DNA of 64,000 nt from positions 739,001 through 803,000 of the forward strand of contig CAJNDS010000169.1 of the NCBI GenBank assembly GCA_905221605.1. Direction: 5' to 3'. Positions 19,128 through 29,365 of this stretch are shown one piece after another. The notes under the pieces were generated by a model that saw nothing but the letters and a program-made list of their open reading frames with translations, ran no database searches and was not told the DNA's origin. Both the position numbers and the translations under genes were made by a program. The stretch comes from Symbiodinium natans. Taxonomy: Eukaryota > Sar > Dinophyceae > Suessiales > Symbiodiniaceae. How positions within the stretch are numbered: the first letter of the stretch is position 1; each line of letters begins with the position of its first letter.

Positions 19128-20858
19128 GGGTTGTAAGCTCCAAAATGGCAAGCCCTCAGTCCCGGAGCCAGAAATTTGCACCCGAAGACCCTGCAAGCCA
19201 TAACCCCTAAAACGTCCGGAAACCTGCAAGCTCTCAGTTTTCCCGAAGATCTCCCTAAACCCCAAAACCCTAAACCCTGAACCCTAACCCGAAAGCAAAC
19301 CCTCACTTTCTCACCTGATCTTCGGGCTCCTTGCGCCGGATGCCCAGGACTCTCAGCGCTGCGTCCATCCCTACGAGGGTGCCGTGAATCCTCGGGAGAC
19401 CCCGGGGCTTGACACCCCCAACTTGGGACATCAGGGGTGTCAGGGTATCAGGGTGTTCGCGTAATGTTATCTAGGGTTTAGGGATTTTTGGGTTTTGGGG
19501 TTGTTGGGTTTTGGGGTTTTGGAGTTGTTGGGGGTTTTGGGGTTTGGGGGTTCTAGGGCTTTGGGGGAGGGGGGGTATCTACGTGCTATCACAGTGCTTG
19601 CTTTGCTAGATCGCGCTTCCTAGCGAGGGTGAGAATGCCCGCACCCGTCGCTGCGATACTTACCTGGTAGGAATCCACCCTGAATCTAATTCTTCATCCG
19701 ATGAAGATAGTAACTAGAAATATATTGCATGAGTTAGCCTAGAGCGGAACAAAGCATAATGGACGTTAATGAAGACAAAGTCAGGAGAAAACCGACTTGA
19801 TCCTGCATCCAGATTGTGACAAGGGTCGGCCAGCGCTTGCCTTCGTGGAGGACAGGTCTTATTTGTGCCTGTCAGCTATGACGAGGTGGAGGTTTCGATC
19901 GTTGGTTTAACATTAAAAAGGGGGGGGGTTAGGGAATAGGGTTTAGTGGTTGACTACTTGACTGCTCAGACTGTAGATGCAGCTGCCTGCAGGAGGACTC
20001 CCACGGCTGAACGCATTCTCCAGCCCGGGCTCACTCTTCCTGCGCCAGAGAAGTCGAAGCTCACCTTGCAACTCCACGCCAGGCCTGCTGCAGGCCTTGC
20101 GTCCGCAGGCCTTGCATCCCTCCTGGTGTCGCAGGAAAAGGATGAGGTTCCAACTGTCCTTGCCTGGGCGAGCGCATCTTATTCATGCGACCTCTGCTGT
20201 GACTCGTCCACGCGCCTCCTCCGCCGCGGGCACTTCCGTTGGCCTCCATTGGTGTGGAGAAGTCGGCCCTCGGGCGTGGAACCCTCTTGGTGTGGAGACT
20301 GAGTCAAGCTCGACCCAAGATGTGTACGGACATCTGCGCCACCCAGGCATGTCAAAAAGCGTTTGCTGACCTAGGAAGAGCCTGAGCTTTGTTTGGGTCT
20401 TTTGTGCAGCTTCTTCTGCACCTGTCTTCGCAGCAACAGGCTGTGCAATCCTTGCCAGACAGACACATGTATATGTGTACACACATGTACATATGCGTAC
20501 ATATATATATATAGACATATAGACATATCATGAATGAAAGTTTTGTTGGGCGGCCCAGAGAAAGCGTAAAACCACACGGCTCAAGGTGCTTGGCACATCT
20601 TTATTATCTGGACACAGAGATTCTGTTCCCTGCATCGAGAGTCGGCGTGCAGATGGCAAGAACCGTGTGTGGCTCACATAGTTTCTCTCATCCTTATCAA
20701 GCTTCTTTCGGGTTTGGGCTGAGAAGTGTGACTAAGCCGTTTTCCGGCCGATGGAAAGGGAACGGAAGAGCCGACCCCCAAGAACTATGCTGAGGATAAT
20801 GTTCTCTAACAGTCCTTTAAGGTAGGGTCAGCTTCCCCATTTTGTGCCATGTTGGCAG
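19128..20858. other. mixed region with ambiguous coding
   Basis: The 97 bp at 19312-19408 read well on both strands: PRIHGTLVGMDAALRVLGIR on -, ending at a perfect CAG|GTGAGA donor, and DSQRCVHPYE on +. An open + frame at 19946-20302 (LASLLVSQEKDEVPTVLAWA) may contain an exon. A TA/TG microsatellite lies at 20455-20530. The remainder has diverged GGGTTT DNA at 19470-19570. Confidence 0.35.
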
Positions 20859-22454
20859 TGCCGAAGCCGGGCAACAAGGCCCTGCGAGCAGCTCACGAAT
20901 TCGTTCGGTGGGTTGAGGGTGTGAGGTGTCGTTAGGGGGGTTGAAGTGCCAGCCTCATCCCCACCACCACCACCACATACAACTTCTACAGAGTGTTTAG
21001 AGATGTTACAGAGTTTAGGGACTTTAAGGGGCCATTTCGGGTCAGAATCTTTCAGCTCCAGGCAGCTGGGCTCTTCAACAAAGTCGCTTCAAGCACCTAA
21101 TCCTTTGACCCTGAGCCCCTGAACCCTTCCTCTGCAAGTGCATCGAAGTCTCCTTTCAGGGGAGGAAGGAGGGGGGGTTTGTAGCTATATAGGGATTCAG
21201 GGAGAGTAAAAGCTTATGGGGTTCATGAAGCTCCTACAGCTCCCTCGGCTCTGGCGAGGCAGCTGCCGCCATGCGCAGCGCTGCTGTGTGGAGGTGGCCG
21301 AGCCTGCTGTGGTTTCTAGGACGCCCAGTAGTGCGGCATCCTACTTCCCTGCCGTAAGGATGGGATCCCTCATGTAAAAAATGACACACCTGGTTGTTCC
21401 TAGCTTACTGGGCAACCCAGTGTTTAGGAAGAGCGAGCTACAGGATCCCCCCCCAGCAGGGCACAAAGCGATCTCGACATCGAGGCAACGCGCAGCCCCC
21501 CCAGATACTTTGCAAACAGCCGGTGAACACCCTGCAGTACGGCGATGGCTCGCCATGCAACCAGCCCGACTTGTAAGTAATTTCGCCTCAGATCACTGGC
21601 CCCCTGTCGTTGGGATTCGTGTGAAACCAGCCCAAACTCCCAACTTGCGAGCTCACAGACATGTCATGTTAACGCGGAAGCCTCACCGCCTTTTGTCTAC
21701 AACTTCAACTTGATCGCAACAGCCTCAAACTCCAGGATGAAAGCTGCACATTGTCAACAACAGACCGTTCAGAAGGCCATGAAACCCTAAACCCTGAACC
21801 CTGAACCCTCAACCCTAAACCCTACACCCACCGCCGGAACTTGCATGAGCTCGCAAGGGCACAGAGGGACTGTGCAGGCCGGCGGCAGCGCGCTGGCGCG
21901 CAGCGGCCGCCGCAGCCCGCTCGCAGCATGCACAGGTGGGCAGTGATAGGTCTTTTCATGTATAAAGGTTGCTTAGACTGGGTTGTTTATATATGTATAT
22001 ACAACACAGATACATATGTACATATGTATACTTATACATACATATATATATATACATGTATACATACATATCGACCAGATCTCAGCATCGCAGATGCAAG
22101 GATGATAGAGCTTAAGTCGGGTTTCTTCCGCTCACCGCCACTTGGAGCGCAACTCCCAGTCACAACGCCGAAAGCCCAACTGCAGAAGCCCACCTTGGGG
22201 ACCAAATGAACCCCAACAGGGTCTATGGTCCATATACCTTTATAGGGAATATAGTATGCCCTCAACCCTAAACCCTAAACCCTCAACCCTAAACCTAGTA
22301 GTATAGGGTATATGGCCCCAATTTTCGGGTTCACTTGGTCCCCCCAAGGCACCACAGCACCCACGGAACGCTGCTAAGCTCTTGAGCCTTCCAAACCCAA
22401 GCAGGGCATGAGGACTGGCCTGGCTCTGGTGGCGACGGCTGGGGGGCCCTGAGA
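20859..22454 (+). CDS. exon cluster, unrecognised gene(s)
   Basis: Candidate exons: 20859-20907 (KPGNKALRAAHEFV, then GTGGGT), 21520-21572 (PVNTLQYGDGSPCNQPD, then a consensus GTAAGT), 21835-21934 (HELARAQRDCAGRRQRAGAQ, then GTGGGC), about 22085-22198 (IADARMIELKSGFFRSPPLG and QLPVTTPKAQLQKPT), about 22350-22406 (PQHPRNAAKLLSLPNPSR) and 22403-22454 (GMRTGLALVATAGGP, stop). A family E element lies exactly between the exons ending at 22198 and starting at 22350. No domain is recognised. Confidence 0.4.
22193..22349. mobile_element. introner-like MITE, family E, with telomeric core
   Basis: Inverted ends CCTTGGGGACCAA(A/G)TGAACCC face each other across 157 bp. Internally GGTCTATGGTCCATATACC matches, in reverse, a segment of the family E copy at 34122-34231. 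The centre (about 22258-22297) is a run of CCCTAAA/CCCTCAA units that the other copy lacks. Confidence 0.8.
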
Positions 22455-23670
22455 CGGGGTCTAGGGTTTATAGGGCTAAGAGGAGTTACAGGTCATAGGG
22501 CTCAGAGTTTGGGTTTTTAGGGCGGAGTTCAGGAAGCAGTGAAGTCTAGCTTCAGAGTTATAAGGTAGTGGTAAAACAAACATGTGGCATCTAGGTTTAT
22601 AGGGGTTTGTTGGGGGAAGGTTTTAGACTGCAGAGTTAGAAAGCTCCTTTTTTGTCGGGATTAAAGAAGTTGCGGGGATTACATACGTCATTCTGTGGGG
22701 TTTAGGCCTTTAAGTTGTGTCTGGGACCAGCTTCACACTACCACCCCTGCTGCTTCTTCCTGGCTGCTTTCGTTTGTGCTTGAAGAGGGTGGCAACAGAA
22801 AGAAGCCTGGATCACAACCGTGGGAAAAAAACAACAATGCCAGGGCTCAATAGGCTTCTTCGGACATGTCTTCTCATGAGACATAAGCCCTGTAGACCCG
22901 AAAAAGCCCTAAACCCCAAAACCCCCCTCTGCCCCTCTGCCTCTCAGAACCCTAAACCCTGAACCCTGAACCCTAAACCCTTAATCCTAAACCCTAAACC
23001 CTTAAACCCTAGGCCTAAACCCCCCAAACCCCTTAACCCCCCTCAAACCCCCCCAAAACCCCCCAAACGCCAGGGCCTGGCAGCCCGCCGACGGGGCGTG
23101 GCAGGGCCACTGCCCCGAAACTCGGCAGCTGAGGCAGGGTTTAGGGTTGAAGGTTTGAGAGTTTTTGGGCTTTCCAGGTTCTTGACGATTTGGGCTTGCA
23201 GAGTTTTAGGGTTGTTCGGCGATTTTGGGGTTGCCGGGGCAATCGGATTTAGGGTTTCAGGAGTTTGCTAATCACGTGATGCTTTACGTCAAGGTTGTGC
23301 CTAGGGGCTGGTTTTCATCTTGGGGCTTAGCCTTGCAGGGCTTATCAGGGTTAGGGTTTAGGTCTGATCGAGTCGGGCTGTGTAGGGTTCATCCCTCTTT
23401 CTTGAACAGTACACCTCCCGCAGTAGCGCTTAGTAATGTCTGCTCAATATAGGTGATTCGACAGATATGGGGTGGAGAAAGAGTTGGATGTTCAGGAATT
23501 CAGGCCGTTCAAGCTTCCATGAGCTCCAATCAAATCGCCGGGCAGCCCCCCTAAACCCTAAACCCTAAACCCTAAACCCTAAACCCTAAACCCTAAACCC
23601 TAAACCCTAAACCCTAAACCCTAAACCCTAAACCCTAAACCCTAAACCCTAAACCCTAAACACTACGCAG
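22455..23670. other. intron-like DNA ending in a long telomeric array
   Basis: Diverged GGGTTT DNA (22470-22700), a CCCTAAA-rich zone (22945-23015) and one exon-like island at 23073-23133 (LAARRRGVAGPLPRNSAAE, then GC). The 16-unit array at 23549-23660 closes the stretch. Confidence 0.45.
23549..23660 (-). repeat. 16-unit perfect CCCTAAA array
   Basis: 112 bp of essentially exact CCCTAAA, the longest clean telomeric block in the window. It ends 10 bp before an exon (acceptor CACTACGCAG). Confidence 0.95.
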
Positions 23671-23990
23671 CCTGTGGCGCCGGACGACGTGGCCGAGCTC
23701 GCCGAGGCGCAGGCGAAGGCAGGAGCTTCCGTCGTCCGATGCACAGGAACGGGTTTGCCCCTTGTACTAAGAGGGTTAGGGCTTAGGGTTTAGGGTGTAG
23801 GTTTAGGGTTTGAGTTCTTATACCAGTCCTGAATAGGGATTCTAGTCCTATTATCATCCAATAACAGTATAAGGGGAAACATCCGAAGGAAGGGGCTTGT
23901 CGGCTCTCGGGGCCATTCATGTGCACACCATTGTACACCCAATAGTTCACGAACATACACACATGCGGATCCTAAACCCTATTTAGACCC
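23671..23990 (+). CDS. two exons split by a family C element
   Basis: Exon 23671-23752 reads PVAPDDVAELAEAQAKAGAS VVRCTGT with strong third-position G/C and ends ACGG|GTTTGC. A second reading from about 23889 (RGLSALGAIHVHTIVHPIVH) continues in phase if CCGAAG is the acceptor. The intron is a family C element enlarged by telomeric DNA. Product unknown. Confidence 0.45.
23749..23884. mobile_element. introner-like MITE, family C, copy 2, interrupted by telomeric repeat
   Basis: The left end GGGTTTGCCCCTTGTACTAA and the right end AGTATAAGGGGAAACATCC correspond to the ends of 9086-9187. Internal CAGTCCTGAATAGGG matches GGTCCTGAATCGG of that copy. Between them, about 23769-23812, lies TTTAGGG-type DNA flanked by a repeated CTTRTAC motif. 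The right-end AG of copy 1 is AT here, so the acceptor probably moved a few bases downstream. Confidence 0.7.
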
Positions 23991-24009
23991 TGAACAATTT
24001 ATAGATTCA

Positions 24010-24110
24010 GGGGTCAGGGTTTGGGTTTAGGGTTTAGGGTTTAGGGTTTAGAGTTTAGGGTTTAGGGTTTAGGGTTTAGGGTCTAGGGTTTAAGGCTTAG
24101 GGTTTAGGGT
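24010..24110 (+). repeat. interstitial TTTAGGG array
   Basis: About 13 units with a few TTTAGAG and TCTAGGG variants; it ends about 15 bp before the exon at 24125. Confidence 0.9.
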
Positions 24111-24124
24111 TCGGATCTTTTGAG

Positions 24125-24356
24125 GAGTCTGTCCAGGTGAAGGAGGCAGAGGAGGCGGAGGCCGCCAGTTCCCAGCGTGTGGCGCAGTCTGGGTCCCAGG
24201 AGGGTTAAGGTTTAGCGTTTAGGGTTTCGGGTTTCGGGGGTGTGTGGAGTGTGTTGTACATCTCTAAGTTTGTGTACATGTATGTATCTGGCTAATCTCT
24301 ATGTCTATATCTGCACAGTTGAGAGTGCCAACGAGCGAATCGATGTTGCGCTGCAG
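24125..24356 (+). CDS. two linked exons of an acidic, helix-prone protein
   Basis: Exon 24125-24203 (VKEAEEAEAASSQRVAQSGS) ends in phase 1 before GTTAAG. Exon 24319-24356 begins TT after TGCACAG, giving V, and reads ESANERIDVALQ up to a CAG|GTGATG donor. Phases match. Possible later exons: 24543-24593 (GLQSAALALDNE) and 24843-24903 (MELLDEYSEASSADLDMN). Product not recognised. Confidence 0.5.
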
Positions 24357-25256
24357 GTGATGGGATGTGGGGTGGGGGATGGGGGGTTAGGGGGGAGGGG
24401 CTTTTTCAAATCAGTGTCCTTCCTTTGGTTTCCGGCTTATGAGTTTTCATACCTTTGAGGAGACTCGAACTTAGAACCCCCCCCCCCCCCAACAGAGAGA
24501 GAGAGAGAGAGAGAGTTCCGATTTGATGCTGTCTAAAGCTGGTGGTCTTGAAACTTACAGGACTTCAGTCTGCCGCTCTGGCTCTTGATAACGAAGTTTT
24601 CATCTGCGAAGCCAGTACCTCAAAGTTCATGGGTGGCGAACTAAGGAGGGTTATAAGCACTCCCAATTCTGCTACGACCGGCTGTAAATACCCCCAGTTA
24701 AGAAGCTGTTCAAATCTGCCCATGGTAACTAATTTTCTTTCCATGGCTACAAGATCCCGTTCTTTTCATGGGTACCACCTGGTCACCTGCCCTCAGGAGA
24801 CCCATGAAGCCCCAAGCAAGCAATGAACCGCACGTTGTTGGAGGTCAATGGAGCTGCTGGACGAGTACAGCGAGGCTTCTTCTGCCGACCTTGACATGAA
24901 CAGCCCTAAACCCTCAGCCCTAGAACCCCTAATCCCATCTTAAGCCTTAGAAGCCCTAAACCCTAAACTTGGAACTTTAGAAATCCTGAAGTTTAACATG
25001 AACACTGAAAGCCCTACATGAGCATATTACAAGTACAACACACCATCTAGACCTCGTGAACCCAAAACCCTCAACTTTGAACCGAAGTTCTGGTATGCCC
25101 AGATCTAGAAGGACGTTCCCGCATTTATCCTTCGGATGTAAGGAGTTGCATCGAATCTTTCAGTCTCCTTATAGACCCTAAACCCTATAAGTTTAGCGGT
25201 TGGAGTTGCCGAGTCGTGGTTGAGACGCTCAGGGTTTAGGCTTCACCCCTGCCCCT

Positions 25257-27530
25257 TTGCCTGCCCTCCCTCCTGGTTTCTTCATATCCTCGATCGTCAT
25301 TTCATTGCATGTTGAGTCTTTGGGCCGTGAGTTTCAGCCCCGAAAGCAGAAGCATCCTCCTCCGGGCCCGAGCTCGCATGATGGGATGATGAACTCCACC
25401 TCGGAGAGTTCCGAGGGAGCCTCGGCGCCGTCTCCCTCCTCCCGTCGCTGCGCCTCTTCCCAGAAGCATTGGAAGGGATGTTGGCCTGGCGCATATGTCG
25501 TGGTCTTCGCCGTGAATGCCGCGGCTACGGCTCTCAATCTGTTTCTTCCGATGCCGTGCGATGTCGCCAGTTATTACCCCGGCTATCTTTATATCTGGTC
25601 CTCCTACAGTCCATTGGACCGTGTCTTCTTCGTTGGACTGGAGTTGGCGAGTTTCGGATGTGGTTTTGTGGCAGCTTTTCTGCTGAGAAGGGCTGGAGCT
25701 TCAGTACACGCAAGGTCGGCCTGTGGCTACGCCGTCACCAACTGGTTGAACTCAGTGCTGGGCTCATCCATCTTCGTGGGAGGCCCACGAAGCATGCCAG
25801 GCGTTGCGGATGAGAGGACCTGGTACCTTTTCAGGCTGGTGATCTATTTGTTATGCTTGTTCTGGATGCAGATGCTCATCGCTCAGAGGCTCGATCTCCT
25901 GGAGCAAACCTCACAGCAGAAATATTGGAGTTGGTGCTTTCGCAAGCTTGTTTGGGCGCAAGGCTTCGGCGTCTCAGGGGTTGTACTTTCGCTTTGCCTC
26001 TACCTGTTCGGGCTCTGTTCTGTGACGATAGCCTTCGGGATGGTGCTCTGTACATGGTTGTGCCACGTTGCGGCGAGCGTCGTGGCGATCCTCTCTCTCA
26101 CTCGCTCCTTCTTACAGCTGCGGTGGGTTCTGCGCCTGGCGAAGATCGAAGACGCGCCGGTGCCTGTGAGATCTTCCTTGAAACGCGCAAGGAGGTTTTC
26201 TGGCCTACAGACGGCAGGAGTATCTTCCTGCCTCGTGCTCACGATCTTAGCCGTGCCCGCAGCATACTTTAATTCCTCTTGGTCAATCCATGGAATGCAC
26301 GAGTTAGACGACAGAGACTCTCGGGCTTGGGTGGTGTTCCTTGCTCGGGCCCTGGATTTCCTGGGGCATGCGCTGGCTGTGCTGCTCCTCTCCGGGAGCC
26401 ACAGGCTGAGTAAGCAAAGCAGCCAACGCAAAGCCAGACCGCTTACGTCCTGCACAGCTAGTGGCTGGAAATGTCCCACGCAGCCCAAGGCAGTGTCGAA
26501 GGGAGCTGACTGGAGTCCCAGTTGGGAGGCAAAAGTGGAAGAACTTTCATTGCGGGGCATGACCTTGAACAGCTTGTTGCGCTTTTATCAGGAAGACCTC
26601 CCTTCCATTCCAGATTGGATCTACATGCCCAGGGAGCACTTGACTAGAGATGTGGTTCGAAGGGCGATCATTCCTCTCACCAGCAGAGAGGAGTCTGCAT
26701 ATGCAGCCTCGGCGTTGAACAGGGACGGCTCTCAAAGGGCTAGCATCATGGTGACGCACAGCTGGAGCAATACATTCAAGGACCTGCTGGCCGCCGTGAT
26801 TTCGGATGCTCTTCATGAATGCAGCTTTAAGTTGGTAGCAAACTTGCTTTCAAGCGCGGAAGACTGCGTCTTCCTGTCTCAGCTCCTGGCTGACACTGGA
26901 CGTCTGGGAGACACCTACTGGATCTGCGCATTTGCGGTGAACCAACACACCAGCATTTGCCACAGCAACCCTTACGACCGCGATCCGCTGACTAATCAGC
27001 TGCACCCAGTCTGTAGTTGCAGTTCTGTGACCATCTCTGATCCAGATGGCCTAAGCCCGTTGTCAGAGATCAATAAGTTTGACGACATGATGTATCATCT
27101 GGCAAGCACAGGAGGCTGCAGGCAACTAGTTGCAGTGGACGAACCTCTTGGCTTGTTTCAACGTGCCTGGTGCATGGCCGAAATTGCAGAAGCCAAGCGA
27201 TTGCAAATGAAGCAGTCTTTAAAACTTCCGTCCAAGGCAGCGATCGAGCTGAATGCCCTGGCGTTAGAGCACTTGGATGTACGGAACATGCGCGCATCTT
27301 CCGACAAAGACAAAGAGCTGATACTCAGCAAGATCACGACCAGCCAGACAATCGAGGAGTTCAACGAAGAGCTGCAGTCCCTGATTTTTGCTCCGAAGTC
27401 AGGACTCTTGGCTGCCTGGCAGGCCATGGATAGTCTGCAGCAGATGGGGGAAGTGGGCCGGCTTATCCGCTGGGGCCTCGCAGACGCGGGCAGTGGGAAG
27501 GTCTGGAATGCTTGGGAAGCCGATGCATAA
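25257..27530 (+). CDS. seven-helix membrane protein with C-terminal TIR/HET-like domain (intronless)
   Basis: A 757-codon uninterrupted ORF. Met44 or Met45 (25386/25389) may be the real start, since the first 43 residues are less constrained. Seven hydrophobic segments lie at about 78-98, 123-143, 190-210, 237-257, 260-282, 321-338 and 358-379. A soluble C-terminal half follows. Within it, residues 496-660 show SIMVTHSWSNTFKDLLAAVI, a strand plus NQH motif (YWICAFAVNQH, 554-564), NKFDDMMYHLA (606-615) and FQRAWCMAEIAEAKRL (634-649). This order (hydrophobic strand with HxW, then W-I-x-x-F-x-x-N-Q, then RAWCxxE) resembles TIR/HET-like signalling domains of algal and fungal proteins. A sensor-plus-effector role at a membrane is inference. 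The absence of introns and telomeric repeats over 2.3 kb suggests a retroposed copy. Confidence 0.85.
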   Translation: MPALPPGFFISSIVISLHVESLGREFQPRKQKHPPPGPSSHDGMMNSTSESSEGASAPSPSSRRCASSQKHWKGCWPGAYVVVFAVNAAATALNLFLPMPCDVASYYPGYLYIWSSYSPLDRVFFVGLELASFGCGFVAAFLLRRAGASVHARSACGYAVTNWLNSVLGSSIFVGGPRSMPGVADERTWYLFRLVIYLLCLFWMQMLIAQRLDLLEQTSQQKYWSWCFRKLVWAQGFGVSGVVLSLCLYLFGLCSVTIAFGMVLCTWLCHVAASVVAILSLTRSFLQLRWVLRLAKIEDAPVPVRSSLKRARRFSGLQTAGVSSCLVLTILAVPAAYFNSSWSIHGMHELDDRDSRAWVVFLARALDFLGHALAVLLLSGSHRLSKQSSQRKARPLTSCTASGWKCPTQPKAVSKGADWSPSWEAKVEELSLRGMTLNSLLRFYQEDLPSIPDWIYMPREHLTRDVVRRAIIPLTSREESAYAASALNRDGSQRASIMVTHSWSNTFKDLLAAVISDALHECSFKLVANLLSSAEDCVFLSQLLADTGRLGDTYWICAFAVNQHTSICHSNPYDRDPLTNQLHPVCSCSSVTISDPDGLSPLSEINKFDDMMYHLASTGGCRQLVAVDEPLGLFQRAWCMAEIAEAKRLQMKQSLKLPSKAAIELNALALEHLDVRNMRASSDKDKELILSKITTSQTIEEFNEELQSLIFAPKSGLLAAWQAMDSLQQMGEVGRLIRWGLADAGSGKVWNAWEADA

Positions 27531-27974
27531 TTCAGGCTTGTATCATGACAACATGATTTATTTGCTTGTTGTGGCGATTGTAAAGGTGCAGGAGCCGTGC
27601 CTAGAACCGTGTGCGATCCACATAGGGCTCAGCGGTAGGGTAGGGCTTTCGGTTGCGGGGGCTTTGGGCACTTACCAGAACAAAAGAGACGACAACCAGC
27701 ATGTCTAGTGTTTGCATAGGGTTTAGGGCTTCAGGTTCAGGGTTCATAGATGCTTTCAAGGTTTAATTTGGGTTCAAAGTTTCCGGGTTAGGGTTCAAGG
27801 TGTAGGGTTCAGGGTTCAGGATTTGGAGTTTAGATTTTAGAGTTTAGGGTAGGGTTTGAAGCTGCAGTCTTGGTCGTCGCAATGACAAATTGATTCACAG
27901 CATCCATCCAGCACCTGAAGAACATGGGCTTAAGGTCTAGGGTATAGTGTTTGGAGTTGAGGCTTTAGGCTTTA
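27531..27974. other. 3' flank of the membrane-protein gene with diverged telomeric repeat
   Basis: About 180 bp of unique DNA (likely 3' UTR) is followed by GGGTTCAGGG-like degenerate repeat from 27715 to 27860. No exon is supported. Confidence 0.5.
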
Positions 27975-28390
27975 TGTGGTTTTGGTATGCAATCGGATAC
28001 TTCCTAGGAAGAACGTTTTTGTGGATCAGCGCGGCTTCGTTTTCCCAACGTCCTCCGGCTGCGTTCGGGGGACCCGGCGCAGTGGAGGCGGGGAACTACA
28101 AGTAGGGGCCCCCTTAACCTTAGATTAAGGGAGTTGTAACCTACATAGTAATACTTATGACCCAACTTAGGGCCCTTATAACCCTATTTCTAGGGGGCTC
28201 CTACATGTATTGTTTAGGGCCAAGGGTCTTGACCGGGCAGGGCCAGGTCTCGTTCCCGCGGTCTCCTGTACAGAGTGCCTCTCGGCCCGCCTTGGCGAGC
28301 TTCCAATTTTGTGTCGCGCGCCGCCCTCAGAAGTAGGGCTGGTGCACAGGAAGGACTTCCGGAAGCTACAGCTGCTTTGTGGAAGCTTGG
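27975..28390 (+). CDS. two linked exons flanking a family A element
   Basis: Exon about 27975-28101 reads FWYAIGYFLGRTFLWISAAS then QRPPAAFGGPGAVEAGNY, with a hydrophobic start that could be a membrane helix. It ends AA|GTAGGGG in phase 2. Exon 28218 to about 28390 starts after TGTTTAG in matching phase and reads AKGLDRAGPGLVPAVSCTEC, then LSARLGELPILC and HRKDFRKLQLLCGSL. Third positions are G/C-rich in both. Family not recognised. Confidence 0.55.
28097..28209. mobile_element. introner-like MITE, family A, diverged copy 3
   Basis: Inverted ends TACA(A/T)GTAGG(G/A)GCCCCC and an interior with TTATAA and GGGCCC motifs like copies 1 and 2, but 113 bp and diverged. GTAGGGG in the left repeat is the proposed donor. 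The right-end AG of copies 1 and 2 is lost and the next TTTAG (28216-28217) restores the phase. Confidence 0.75.
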
Positions 28391-28679
28391 CCAACCCTAA
28401 ACCTTCCTCAGCGAGGTGGACTTTAGGATGAGGAGTGAAGGGGTATGTGGGTTCATCCTCTGGGCCTTGGGGTTTAGGGTTTCATCTACTTCTCGTGGGG
28501 TTACGGCATTGCAGGGGAGTGCGGGTTCGAGCGGGGGCGAGGGTTCTGGGTTGAGGATGTGGACTCAGGAGGAAGAGTTGAGAAGCCATTGGCTCAGGGG
28601 CGAGTGCAGGGTTTAGGGACCTTTAGGGGTTGACCGTTGAATAAAATTCAGGGTTTAGGGGTTTAGGATTTCGGCGTAT

Positions 28680-28939
28680 TCGCAGTCGCAAGCTCCCAAA
28701 ACTTCAGCATCCAGCTTCGGCAGCTGAGGTGGCAGTCGCTGATCTGTGCCCTTTCCGGGTCAGAGCCACCCTTAAATCCGAAATCCCAAAGCCCTAAATC
28801 CTCATCCCTTAACACCAAACCCTAAACCCTGAGTCTCGAGAACATATCCGGAAGAGAGACCTCGACCAGGAGCGGCACCCAGGGCACACCCCTGGCCGAT
28901 TTGCAGACGTCGGGCCTGAGCAACACCCCGAGAATAACG
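28680..28939 (+). CDS. two putative exons, unrecognised
   Basis: The island 28697-28752 reads FSIQLRQLRWQSLICALSG before GTCAGA (a second frame, HPASAAEVAVADLCPF, is also open). Exon 28841-28939 follows GAGTCTCGAG, reads IRKRDLDQERHPGHTPGRFA then DVGPEQHPENN, and ends before GTGCAG. The second is strongly biased to G/C third positions. Confidence 0.45.
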
Positions 28940-29365
28940 GTGCAGGTCGGAATGGGGGCTTCAGGGTAGCTTAGTCGGGGAAGGTTCGTGAGATGCAGCT
29001 TTGGCATTTCGAGTTGAGGGCCCGGGAATTTCGGAAAGGCATTTTCATCCAAGGCTTGCTGCGCTGGAAGCGGCAGCCCCTCGCATCATCATTACGCAAG
29101 CTTTGAACTTGGAAAAGTTCTCGACCCCTAACCCTAAACCCTCAATTAAACCCTAGACCCTTGGCTCAATCCTTTTCAGTACCCCGGTCTCGCAGCCCAA
29201 ACCTGTAACCCAAAACCAAAAGCCCCGGCAGAGCATCTCACTGGTTTTTAGCAGGGACATTGGGGAAATTGAGGTACCTTACATCCCCCCTGGGCCCCCT
29301 ACGCCTTCCTATATATCTCTACGATACATTTATGGAGACCATAGTTTCCAAATTCCTTGCTCAAA

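Noticed and set aside
19312-19408. A minus-strand exon with a perfect CAG|GTGAGA donor
   Set aside because: The + reading is also open with splice signals, and no other minus exon connects to it. Left as ambiguous, not called as a minus gene.
26000-26560. A 186-codon minus-strand frame
   Set aside because: It is a shadow of the strongly supported 757-codon membrane-protein gene on +.
29158-29172. TTGGCTCAA, resembling the 3' part of the dinoflagellate spliced leader
   Set aside because: Only nine bases match; the rest of the leader is absent and no gene start follows directly.
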